Shown here in pieces: positions 56,916 through 64,000 of a stretch of DNA of 64,000 bases. The notes under the pieces were generated by a model. It was not told where the DNA came from and searched no databases. It saw only the letters and a program-made list of their open reading frames with translations. The stretch lies in the IMG/VR virus record IMGVR_UViG_3300030616_000016, positions 167,648-231,647 of that record; one strand, written 5' to 3'. A program made the position numbers and the translations under genes. Numbering within the stretch: the stretch's first letter is position 1; the number at the start of each line of letters is the position of its first letter. Origin of the DNA: a virus.

Positions 56916-57443
56916 ATGACAAAGGCAGAACTTTTAGCGGATCTTGCTACACAGTGCAAGACCATTCTTAGTACTGAATGCGTTGAGACTATTGGAGATG
57001 TAAATCGTTATATTTCTAATGTCTTTACCCTCGGGCAAGATACGAATGGACAACCAATAGCACAGAAGCGTAATGTTAATTGGTATGTGTATGATGAGGG
57101 CGGCGCAGGTGAAGAAGCTGCATATGGCGATAAAGATTTTGTTAATCCGGAAGATAAGAATCCAACCGGTTCAGATTTGATGGATATCAATGGTATTTAT
57201 AATAATGCCGATCTACGCAAGAGAGTTACTGGCGTTATTTGTAAGAATATTCGTACTACAGAAGATGATGCCGTCAGTACAGCATGGACAGAAAAGAGCA
57301 GCGGTATTTTAGATTTGTTCATGGCATGGGTTGCCTCTAATGCAACCATTCAGGCTAATGGTGGATCGGCAAGTGATAGTGACCTTGAGTATGTTGTTAT
57401 TACAGAGGCATGGTCCAATGTAGTAACGGCATTAGGGAGCTAA
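56916..57443 (+). CDS. hypothetical virion-region protein, 175 aa
   Basis: I do not recognise this protein. It has a helical N-terminus (MTKAELLADLATQCKTILST), a central polar region rich in Asp, Asn and Gly, and a helical C-terminal third (GILDLFMAWVASNATIQANG). A TATGGAGTAATATC sequence precedes the ATG. The small upstream gap is AT-rich but has no clear promoter or hairpin. It lies just before the large LamG/polyserine gene and could be its chaperone or adaptor, but that is only a guess from position. Confidence 0.6.
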   Translation: MTKAELLADLATQCKTILSTECVETIGDVNRYISNVFTLGQDTNGQPIAQKRNVNWYVYDEGGAGEEAAYGDKDFVNPEDKNPTGSDLMDINGIYNNADLRKRVTGVICKNIRTTEDDAVSTAWTEKSSGILDLFMAWVASNATIQANGGSASDSDLEYVVITEAWSNVVTALGS

Positions 57444-57466
57444 GGCAACTACTTGAGGGTTGTTAG

Positions 57467-60400
57467 ATGGCTTACCCAAGAGCATTATATAAAATACCCA
57501 TAACCATCGATCATACGAAAATCGATGAAGACTTGACAGATTGGACTCTTGTATTCGATCAGAGCTTTGCAGGTGTTCTTACTTCTGAGAATGGACCATT
57601 AGATCAAGACGGAAGAAGGTCTATCTTATCAGATGGTGGCGATATCAGGTTTACAAGCGACTCCGCTGGTTCAACTAGATTACCTGTTGATGTTCGCAAT
57701 GTCTCTCTTGATAATGATCCAGCTAACTCAGAATTAGAAATCGCTGTAAAATGCTCTCCCAGCTCTTCCACAGATACTACAATCTACATGTGGTGGGGTG
57801 ATGCTGACGCCACCCTTCCAGCCGCAAATGACACTTACGGGCAGTACAACGCTTATGATTCTGGTTTCATCGGTGTATGGTCGCTGAGTGAAGACCCCGG
57901 TCCCGGCGGTGCGGGGGACATGAAGGACAGAACAAGTAATCAACTCAACGGGACAGCCCACTCTGACTTTACCGATGCCGACTCAGTTGATGCTAAAGTC
58001 GGGAAAGGCGTCAGATTCCAGGCCGGAAATGACGCCATAACTGTTCCTGATTCAGCAATCTTAAATCCGGGGAGTGAAGTTACTGTAAGCTGTTGTGTCA
58101 ACCATGCATCTATAGTTCCCGGTGTGGGTTTGATTATACATGACTACTCTAACTATAAGTATTTGCTGTACAGTACTACTGGAGGCGTGTACTTCTATAT
58201 CAGAACTGCATCGGGAGTTTCGGTCACTCCCGCACGTGGAGTGGCTACAAGCACTTGGTATCACTTGTGCGGGACATTCGATCGATCATTGAGTAGTGAG
58301 CGTCTCAAGCTGTATGTGAATGGTTCTAAGGAACGCTCAGCTACTGGTTACGATCAAGATATTCAGGCTGGTGATCAAGGTCTCCGTTTCGGAGAATGGT
58401 CCGGCCACTTAAACGGAACGCTTGATGAGGTAAGAGTAAGTAGTGTTGCTCGTTCTGCAGCTTGGATGAAAGCTGATTATAATAATCAGTTCAACATATC
58501 CGGCTTTCAGACTTTTGGACCTATCGAAGACCTTCGTGATCATTCAAGTAAGTCTTCTAAGTCTTCTAAGTCCAGTCGTTCGGGAAGCAGTAAATCTTCC
58601 AAGTCAAGTAAATCAAGTTGGAGCAGTGGAAGTTCAATTAGTTCTGTTTCCTCGGTATCGAGTTCAAGTTCAGGGGAATCCAGTTCAAGTTCTGTATCCA
58701 GTTCGGTTTCAAGTTCTTCGTCTACAAGTAGTTCAAGCGTCAGTTCTTCTTCAAAGAGCAGTTCTTCTTCACAGTCTTCAAGCTCTTCTGATTTTTCTTC
58801 ATCAAGTAGTGTTAGTAGTTCATCAAGCAGTGAATCAAGCAGCTCCAGCTCTTCACAATCTTCAAGTTCAGCAAGTAGTGAGTCTTCGAGTTCAAGTGTT
58901 TCTTCTTCAAGTACCAGCTCTTCAAGCAAGTCCAGTGAATCGAGTTCGTCTTCGGTTAGCAGCAGTAGCTCGTCTTCAATTAGTAGCAGTTCAACTAGTT
59001 CGCAAAGTTCGAGTTCTCAGTCTTCTTCGAGTCAGAGTTCTTCATCTTCTGGTAGTAGCGACAGTTCATCATCTTCTTCGGAATATTCTAGTTCGTCATC
59101 TGATAGTAGTAGTTCCAGTAGCGGGTCTAGCGTATCAAGTTCGAGTCAGTCTTCTTCCAGTTCTGCGTCTTCTGGATCTTCAAGTTCGTCTACAAGCAGT
59201 TCTTCAAAAAGCAGTAGTAGTGGAAGTTCAGAATCAAGCTCGTCTTCAACAAGCAGCTCTTCGGTCAGTTCGAGTAGTGCAAGTAGTGAATCAAGTTCAT
59301 CTTCGGATAGTTCTGGATCTTCTGTTTCCAGTAGTAGTGTCAGTTCTAGTTCGCAAAGCAGTGGATCGTCTTCAAGTTCTAAGAGTAGCAGTAGTCAGTC
59401 TTCATCTAGCGTTTCTAGCGATTCGTCTTCAAGTTCTAAGAGTAGTGAATCCAGTAGTTCGACAAGTTCGTCAAGCATATCGTCACAATCATCAAGCAGC
59501 TCTACTTCCTCTTCGAGTCAGTCTTCGTCAAGTGACAGCTCAAGTTCTATTTCTTCATCTTCGCAAAGCTCGCAATCAAGTTCATCTTCTGTGAGTAGCG
59601 AGTCTAGCAGTTCACAGTCAAGTTCTTCTGTTTCAAGTGAATCAAGTAGTTCCAGTGCGTCAAGTAAAAGCTCATCTAGCCAGAGCTCCTCCTCTGAAAG
59701 CTCTCAATCTTCAAGTTCTTCAGATTCATCAGAGAGTTCAAGCTCTAAGAGTTCGTCTTCTAGAAGTAGTGAAAGCTCCTCTTCTTCATCTGATTTTTCT
59801 TCATCTAGTAGTTCAACCAGTTCTGAGAGTAGCGGATCTTCACAATCGTCTAGTTCTCAATCTTCAGATTCTAGTAGCTCGAAGAGCAGCTCTTCAGTAA
59901 GCAGCTCCTCTTCTGAAAGTTCATCTTCTATAAGTTCTTCTTCAGTTTCTTCTGAGTCGTCTTCTAGCTCAGCAAGCAGCGATTCATCAAGCTCAAGCAC
60001 CTCTTCTTCTTCAAGGTCTTCATCAAGTACAAGCTCAGAGAGTTCAGAATCATCTTCTAGCTCCGATAGCAGCAGCTCTTCTGTTTCCAGCAGTAGTCAA
60101 AGTTCTAGTTCAGAAAGTAGTGAGTCTTCAAGTTCATCTAAAAGCAGTAGCTCATCTTCGATGAGCAGTTCATCAACTAGTAGCCAGTCTTCTTCCAGTA
60201 TTTCTAGCGAATCATCTTCTAGCTCTGTTAGCAGCGAAAGTTCATCTAGTCAATCGTCTTCGAGTCAGTCTTCATCGAGTAGCATTAGTAGCGAGTCCAG
60301 TTCTTCTTCAATAAGTTCTGAATCGAGCACATCTTCTTCAAGTACTTCTTCTTCGAGCAGTGAATCAAGCTCCAGTTATTCTTCTGAATCCAGCGAAAGT

Positions 60401-61084
60401 TCATCCTCGGTTAGCTCTGATTCATCTTCTTCTCAGTCCAGCGTAAGTTCCAGTTCATCTAGGTCTTCATCAAGTGTATCTTCCTCAAGCTCTAGAAGCA
60501 GCAGTTCAAGATCATCTGAGTCTTCTTCTAGTATAAGCTCATCTATAAGCAGTTCTTCAGTCTCAAGTCAATCTAGCTCCAGTAGTCGTTCATCTGGTTC
60601 CAGCACGAGCTCTTCAAGTAGATCAAGCAGCAGTCAGAGCAGTAGAAGTTCAACATCGTCCTCCAGTCATAGTTCATCTGTAAGCAGTAGCTCCAGAAGC
60701 TCTGAGAGTAGCAGCTCGACAAGCAGCTCTTCAACAAGTAGCACAAGCTCATCCAGCCAATCAAGTAGTTCTTCTGTTTCTTCCAGTTCTACAAGTAGTA
60801 GTAGTACGTCTTCTGGTAGCTCTGAGTCTAGTTCATCTTCAACGAGCAGTAGTTCAACTAGTAGTAGTCAGTCCTCTTCTAGTGTTGTTTCAAGCTCGTC
60901 AATGTCATCTGCTTCTAGTACAAGCTCAAGCTCAGCATCAAGCAGAAGCTCATCCTCTTCGCCAAAAGCTATTGATATTCCTAGCAAACCTGATATACTT
61001 ACATGTGCAGAGAGAAGGCAAACTCCAAGTAAACCAGATGTGCTTGGAATAGATTTTAGACCAAGCCAACCAAAAGTCTTATAG
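57467..61084 (+). CDS. LamG adhesin with 806-residue serine-rich region
   Basis: This 1205-aa protein starts with a DUF2341-like domain (about 8-125; GGDIRFTSDSAGSTRLPVDV, ending in an IYMWWGD strand). A LamG-type concanavalin-like domain follows (about 134-345; YNAYDSGFIGVWSLSED, WYHLCGTFDRS, LKLYVNGS and LNGTLDEVRVSSVARS). These two domains commonly occur together in bacterial surface proteins and bind sugars. Residues 360-1165 are almost entirely serine with isolated other residues. A short C-terminus with repeated SKPD motifs (PSKPDILT, PSKPDVLG) ends the protein. The LamG part is clearly richer in G+C than its surroundings, suggesting acquisition from another genome. It is a probable host-binding spike or fibre. 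Confidence 0.72.
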   Translation: MAYPRALYKIPITIDHTKIDEDLTDWTLVFDQSFAGVLTSENGPLDQDGRRSILSDGGDIRFTSDSAGSTRLPVDVRNVSLDNDPANSELEIAVKCSPSSSTDTTIYMWWGDADATLPAANDTYGQYNAYDSGFIGVWSLSEDPGPGGAGDMKDRTSNQLNGTAHSDFTDADSVDAKVGKGVRFQAGNDAITVPDSAILNPGSEVTVSCCVNHASIVPGVGLIIHDYSNYKYLLYSTTGGVYFYIRTASGVSVTPARGVATSTWYHLCGTFDRSLSSERLKLYVNGSKERSATGYDQDIQAGDQGLRFGEWSGHLNGTLDEVRVSSVARSAAWMKADYNNQFNISGFQTFGPIEDLRDHSSKSSKSSKSSRSGSSKSSKSSKSSWSSGSSISSVSSVSSSSSGESSSSSVSSSVSSSSSTSSSSVSSSSKSSSSSQSSSSSDFSSSSSVSSSSSSESSSSSSSQSSSSASSESSSSSVSSSSTSSSSKSSESSSSSVSSSSSSSISSSSTSSQSSSSQSSSSQSSSSSGSSDSSSSSSEYSSSSSDSSSSSSGSSVSSSSQSSSSSASSGSSSSSTSSSSKSSSSGSSESSSSSTSSSSVSSSSASSESSSSSDSSGSSVSSSSVSSSSQSSGSSSSSKSSSSQSSSSVSSDSSSSSKSSESSSSTSSSSISSQSSSSSTSSSSQSSSSDSSSSISSSSQSSQSSSSSVSSESSSSQSSSSVSSESSSSSASSKSSSSQSSSSESSQSSSSSDSSESSSSKSSSSRSSESSSSSSDFSSSSSSTSSESSGSSQSSSSQSSDSSSSKSSSSVSSSSSESSSSISSSSVSSESSSSSASSDSSSSSTSSSSRSSSSTSSESSESSSSSDSSSSSVSSSSQSSSSESSESSSSSKSSSSSSMSSSSTSSQSSSSISSESSSSSVSSESSSSQSSSSQSSSSSISSESSSSSISSESSTSSSSTSSSSSESSSSYSSESSESSSSVSSDSSSSQSSVSSSSSRSSSSVSSSSSRSSSSRSSESSSSISSSISSSSVSSQSSSSSRSSGSSTSSSSRSSSSQSSRSSTSSSSHSSSVSSSSRSSESSSSTSSSSTSSTSSSSQSSSSSVSSSSTSSSSTSSGSSESSSSSTSSSSTSSSQSSSSVVSSSSMSSASSTSSSSASSRSSSSSPKAIDIPSKPDILTCAERRQTPSKPDVLGIDFRPSQPKVL
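58544..60961 (+). repeat. serine-rich low-complexity coding tract, 806 codons
   Basis: The tract encodes serine at most positions, with single K, V, Q, E, T, D, G, I, A or R residues between, often 3, 5 or 6 residues apart. All six serine codons are mixed, so the DNA is not a simple tandem repeat even though the protein is. The opposite strand and other frames stay open over hundreds of bases because of this composition; those are not genes. Confidence 0.9.
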
Positions 61085-61096
61085 AGGTGATATATC

Positions 61097-61591
61097 ATGG
61101 ATTTAACATTTAGTTTTGCGGCGCCATCAACACAACCAGGAAGCGATGATGTCACTACCATAAAAATATGGGAAAGTACAGACGCCATTGCTTTTACTCT
61201 TGTAAAGACGGACAGCCTTAGTCCTTCTGACACCACATATACATACACAGATGGATATGTGGACAGATTTTATAGGCTTACGTTTGTTGATGACGATGGT
61301 CTTGAAAGCCCATATTCTGATACAATGTATGGAACCGCGCTGATTAGCAACACAACACTCACAAGTATAGATACTGTAAACACTCAGTTGGCTGAGCTTT
61401 TAGCACTAATTAATGCAAGACCAACAAGAAGAGAAATGACATCTGCTGTAGATGCTTATGGTGATATGCTGAATGAATTGGCCGCGCAGGTTAATACTCT
61501 AAAGAATAACGTGGAAACGCTTCAGAGATCCGTTACTTCTCTTGGACAGACGTTTGCAAATTGGGTAGAGAATCCGCCTTGCCCGCAGTAG
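61097..61591 (+). CDS. Fn3-like / coiled-coil appendage protein, 164 aa
   Basis: The N-terminal 85 residues look like a fibronectin-type-III-like strand domain (VTTIKIWESTDAIAFTLVKT then YVDRFYRLTFVDDDGLESPY, the usual final strands). Residues 90-155 form a helical, heptad-like segment (LAELLALINARPTRREMTSA, then LAAQVNTLKNNVETLQRSVT), expected to be a coiled coil. The protein ends in a short Pro/Cys tail (ENPPCPQ). A strong AGGTGATATATC ribosome binding site precedes the ATG. It sits between the LamG adhesin and an HxH fibre, so an oligomeric connector between the two is plausible. Confidence 0.65.
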   Translation: MDLTFSFAAPSTQPGSDDVTTIKIWESTDAIAFTLVKTDSLSPSDTTYTYTDGYVDRFYRLTFVDDDGLESPYSDTMYGTALISNTTLTSIDTVNTQLAELLALINARPTRREMTSAVDAYGDMLNELAAQVNTLKNNVETLQRSVTSLGQTFANWVENPPCPQ

Positions 61592-61600
61592 GAGGTAATC

Positions 61601-62929
61601 ATGGCTATTACATTATGGCAACCAGGAACAACTGGATACCCTGAAGTATCTGACTATGCTAGCTCTAGTGACAGAACAATTGAGACCAAATGGTCTTTTA
61701 TAAGTGATGTTTTATCAGACGAACCATTCGCAGAAGTCGGCCAGGCTATAAATACTTACCATATTAATGCGTTACGTCGCTGTATTGAAATATTAGAAAC
61801 TCACGTACACACTTTTCATCCTTGCTTCGATCAAGCTTTTGGCAATACCGCACAGCAAACATTCCCTGTCTCAATTTCTCAAGACTATCCTAGCTCTACA
61901 TGGACTGGTAAGCACTATGTTGTTTTAGATGATAGCGGTACAGAAATAAGTGCTCCATCCAAAGATGGCACTGATTCAGATGGAAACTATAATCGTAATA
62001 CCACAAGATATGTAAGTCGTGTTGTTCCTGATCTATATACTCCAACTGTTGGTTGTCCCGCAAGCCAAAAGATTAATTACAGACAGTCTGGTACGTACCT
62101 AACCCCCAACTCTACTTATGCTGCCTCTTCTACTCCTGTCGTTACTGCTGACTCTATAAATGCAGATCACATAAATCAATTGCGTCGTGCTGTTGAAAGT
62201 TTAATGAATCATACTCACGACTTTAGATTCAGATTATATCAAGACCCACCTAGTGTCTCTACCAATTTTAGACAATATCTTAACATCATAGGCTCTTTAG
62301 GTGCTCCTGCTCCTCCTTATCCGATTAGCATAGGCAATCCGTCGTCTAACTGGTTCGGTGGTGGTATTAGTAATTCTTCTATCGCTTTGCAGAATAACAC
62401 AGATGAGCCAACAGCTGCTCATGTCAATCATATAAAAGAAGTACTGTTTTATTTATTGAAACATAGACACAAGGACAGTTCGTATTCTACATATGACCCG
62501 AGCTATTGGTTCACAACTGGTGCATGGAGGGCTGTTCAGTATGGCGGTTCTCCGTATTGGTACAAAGCAGGAGCTGGGTCTGGTGGTAACTGGCCTATGA
62601 ATATCTGGCTTCCTGCAGGTAGATATTTGCTTGTATATAAAGACGGACAAATTTATAATACCAGAGGAAACCAATATCCTACAAGAATAAATTATCTACA
62701 AGGTTACCAATTTCCTTCTAGCGTAAGCAATGTTTTGAGTCAAAGCTTTGTCGATGTTGTTTCTCCATTATATTTGAGTTTACAAACAGATGGCTATGTA
62801 TCATTATGGGAATATGATCAGGCAGGAGAAACAGGCGATAACACCGGCCAAATAAATTTCTGGTTATATAAAGAAAGCACATGGCCTAATATACCAGAAG
62901 ACACTGGTGGATTTTATGAGTACATCTAA
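61601..62929 (+). CDS. tail fibre/tip protein with three HxH motifs, 442 aa
   Basis: A repeated helical-histidine pattern occurs three times: INTYHINALRRCIEILETHV ending H68-V-H70, INADHINQLRRAVESLMNHT ending H204-T-H206, and AAHVNHIKEVLFYLLKHRHK with H288-R-H290. In T4 the long-fibre tip (gp37) uses HxH motifs from three chains to bind iron, so these could bind metal between trimer chains. The C-terminal 150 residues are Gly/Tyr/Trp-rich and beta-like (SPYWYKAGAGSGGNWPMNIW), as in receptor-binding tips. AGGAGGTAATC precedes the ATG. The fibre role is well supported by composition; metal binding is an inference. Confidence 0.65.
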   Translation: MAITLWQPGTTGYPEVSDYASSSDRTIETKWSFISDVLSDEPFAEVGQAINTYHINALRRCIEILETHVHTFHPCFDQAFGNTAQQTFPVSISQDYPSSTWTGKHYVVLDDSGTEISAPSKDGTDSDGNYNRNTTRYVSRVVPDLYTPTVGCPASQKINYRQSGTYLTPNSTYAASSTPVVTADSINADHINQLRRAVESLMNHTHDFRFRLYQDPPSVSTNFRQYLNIIGSLGAPAPPYPISIGNPSSNWFGGGISNSSIALQNNTDEPTAAHVNHIKEVLFYLLKHRHKDSSYSTYDPSYWFTTGAWRAVQYGGSPYWYKAGAGSGGNWPMNIWLPAGRYLLVYKDGQIYNTRGNQYPTRINYLQGYQFPSSVSNVLSQSFVDVVSPLYLSLQTDGYVSLWEYDQAGETGDNTGQINFWLYKESTWPNIPEDTGGFYEYI

Positions 62930-63234
62930 TGGTATATGTTAATAAGTTCGATATCAACAAGAATTCTAATGCTAGAGAACTACAACAGTTCCTTTCTGAA
63001 AACAGCATCAGCTCTGGTAAGATACTTAAAATAGAAAGCATTCCCAGGAACGATGACTTTCTTAGTATTATAATATTCTGGACTGATGAAGATATAAGCA
63101 GCTCTATAGAAGTTGCATTTGAAGAGACAGAGTCACAGGCTACCAGAGCTGTTATAGATGCACGCATAGGCACTGAGAATGACGGTGCTAATAATGGAAA
63201 ATTAATATTAAGAACCGGAATTATTCCGCAATGA
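62929..63234 (+). CDS. small virion protein sharing a domain with the next gene, 101 aa
   Basis: The first 55 residues (VNKFDINKNSNARELQQFLS, then GKILKIESIPRNDDF and LSIIIFWTDED) match the start of the following collagen-like protein position for position in pattern (KFDI..NS.A..[IL]Q.F, K[IL].[DK][IV]E.I.R.D, [VI]IIF). This looks like a small alpha/beta assembly domain. The remainder is acidic with no known motif. It starts at a TAATG overlap with the fibre gene and overlaps the next start by 4 bases (ATGA). It may cap or anchor the fibre encoded next. Confidence 0.62.
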   Translation: MVYVNKFDINKNSNARELQQFLSENSISSGKILKIESIPRNDDFLSIIIFWTDEDISSSIEVAFEETESQATRAVIDARIGTENDGANNGKLILRTGIIPQ

Positions 63235-63995
63235 GCTTAAACCAGATCGTTAAATCAGCCAAGTTTGATATTCCGTCAAACAGCGATGCTGCTAATATCC
63301 AGGACTTTATGAAGGCCAATGATATTACAGCATCCAAGCTTGTTGATGTTGAATGTATATATAGAAGCGATAACATGCAGACTGTTATTATCTTTTATAT
63401 TGATGGTGAGCTTGAGGATCTAGTTCAACCAAGAGGCCCTCAGGGACCACAAGGAAAACCTGGCGCTCAAGGTCCAAAAGGAGAGCGTGGAAGATCAGGG
63501 ACTGATGGCGATATATATATGGAGGCAGTCTGTGTATATTACTACAGAAAGATTGATGGATCTCCCGATTATGACTCTGATCCTAACCATGTTTGCTGTA
63601 AATATTTAGATGAGCCGCTAACATTCCCTGATTTCTCTGAAGAAGTAGACGATTGGGAGCCTGGTCAGTATTACGAGACAGACGAGTGGGTGGCTTATTC
63701 AAGCGTTAGGCAATGCGATCCTAACTCTCCATTCGATAACCCATGCTGTCCTCCATGTAAGCCGTGCTTTTCTTCTTATTCGTCATACAGTAGCAACTCA
63801 AGTTCTAACTCATCTTCTTCGAGTATATCTTCGTCAAGCAAAAGCTCTTCTAGCTTTAGCTCGTCAGTTAGCTCTAGCAATTCTTCAAGTAGTAGTTCAT
63901 CTAATTCTTCAAGTAGTAGTTCATCTAATTCTTCAAGTAGTAGTTCATCTAATTCTTCAAGTAGTAGTTCATCTAATTCTTCAAGTAGTAGTTAA
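63231..63995 (+). CDS. collagen-like protein with serine-rich repeat end, 254 aa
   Basis: Residues 1-65 share a domain with the preceding protein. Residues 69-92 are eight Gly-x-y triplets (GPQGPQGKPGAQGPKGERG then RSGTD), a short collagen-like helix that would trimerise. A Cys-rich region follows (about 97-185, ending CCPPCKPCF), then a Ser-rich tail with N-S7 repeats. The stop at 63993 arises where a TCA serine codon of the repeat reads TAA, and the repeat continues beyond it to the window edge, so the gene may be truncated or normally longer. It is a likely thin fibre or spike. Confidence 0.68.
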   Translation: MSLNQIVKSAKFDIPSNSDAANIQDFMKANDITASKLVDVECIYRSDNMQTVIIFYIDGELEDLVQPRGPQGPQGKPGAQGPKGERGRSGTDGDIYMEAVCVYYYRKIDGSPDYDSDPNHVCCKYLDEPLTFPDFSEEVDDWEPGQYYETDEWVAYSSVRQCDPNSPFDNPCCPPCKPCFSSYSSYSSNSSSNSSSSSISSSSKSSSSFSSSVSSSNSSSSSSSNSSSSSSSNSSSSSSSNSSSSSSSNSSSSS

Positions 63996-64000
63996 TCTAA
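63879..64000 (+). repeat. 24-bp tandem repeat, five copies and the start of a sixth
   Basis: The unit AATTCTTCAAGTAGTAGTTC plus ATCT encodes NSSSSSSS. Copies begin at 63879, 63903, 63927, 63951 and 63975. The first four are identical; the fifth differs by one base (A for C at 63994), which creates the TAA stop. The first two bases of a sixth copy reach the window end. Confidence 0.95.

Noticed and set aside
58540-58929. A 129-codon minus-strand frame rich in Leu and Glu.
   Set aside because: The reverse complement of serine codons reads as Leu/Glu/Asp; this is a composition artefact.
58515-59594. A 359-codon frame rich in Val, Leu and Gln overlapping the serine tract.
   Set aside because: It is a frame-shifted reading of serine codons (TCN/AGY), which rarely yields stops; it has no independent start signal.
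58544-60961. Repetitive look suggesting a CRISPR array or DNA-level tandem repeat.
   Set aside because: There are no constant repeats with unique spacers; the periodicity is in the encoded serine, with mixed codons.

Overview
The window is a continuous virion-structure locus from a large, contractile-tailed (myovirus-type) double-stranded DNA phage of the Caudoviricetes. Every supported gene lies on the + strand, genes are packed end to end (many ATGA, GTGA and TAATG overlaps), and no stretch of more than 85 bases lacks a gene. Composition is roughly 40% G+C by eye, arginine is mostly AGA, ribosome binding sites are of the AGGAGGT type, and TAA, TAG and TGA all act as stops, so the standard bacterial code fits. 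The host cannot be identified from the sequence. The size of the tail module (about 63 kb with capsid protein at one edge) suggests a jumbo or near-jumbo phage. I see no tRNA, integrase, CRISPR array, replication or lysis gene.

Layout: (1) 1-4.3 kb: 3' end of the major capsid gene, a strong terminator, then head and neck genes (Ig-like decoration protein, small conserved proteins, a putative tail-completion protein). (2) 4.3-8.4 kb: tail sheath, then three related tail-tube-like proteins, the first followed by a perfect hairpin terminator, and a 39-residue basic protein with the best ribosome binding site in the window. (3) 8.4-9.8 kb: two tail-assembly-chaperone-like proteins. (4) 9.8-27.5 kb: three giant genes joined by start/stop overlaps. 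The first (1812 aa) carries a complete 407-residue LAGLIDADG intein. The second (1834 aa) has motifs reminiscent of the catalytic barrel and trigger loop of two-barrel RNA polymerases. The third (2283 aa) is a hub-like protein containing an apparently intact staphylococcal-nuclease domain. (5) 27.5-30.1 kb: baseplate wedge proteins (gp25/W-like, J-like). (6) 30.1-64 kb: a very large appendage region with carbohydrate-binding-like jelly rolls, Ig/Fn3-like domains, coiled coils, two zinc-ribbon miniproteins, a family of discoidin-like proteins, a LamG protein with an 806-residue serine-rich tail, a fibre with three HxH motifs, and a collagen-like protein ending in serine-rich tandem repeats.

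Together these genes build the neck, contractile tail, baseplate and host-contact apparatus. Terminators after the capsid and first tube genes would allow high expression of the most abundant proteins relative to downstream genes. The points most worth following up are the polymerase-like motifs in the 1834-aa tail protein, the nuclease domain in the hub, the intein, the foreign-looking LamG plus polyserine adhesin, and the in-repeat stop codon at the right edge.
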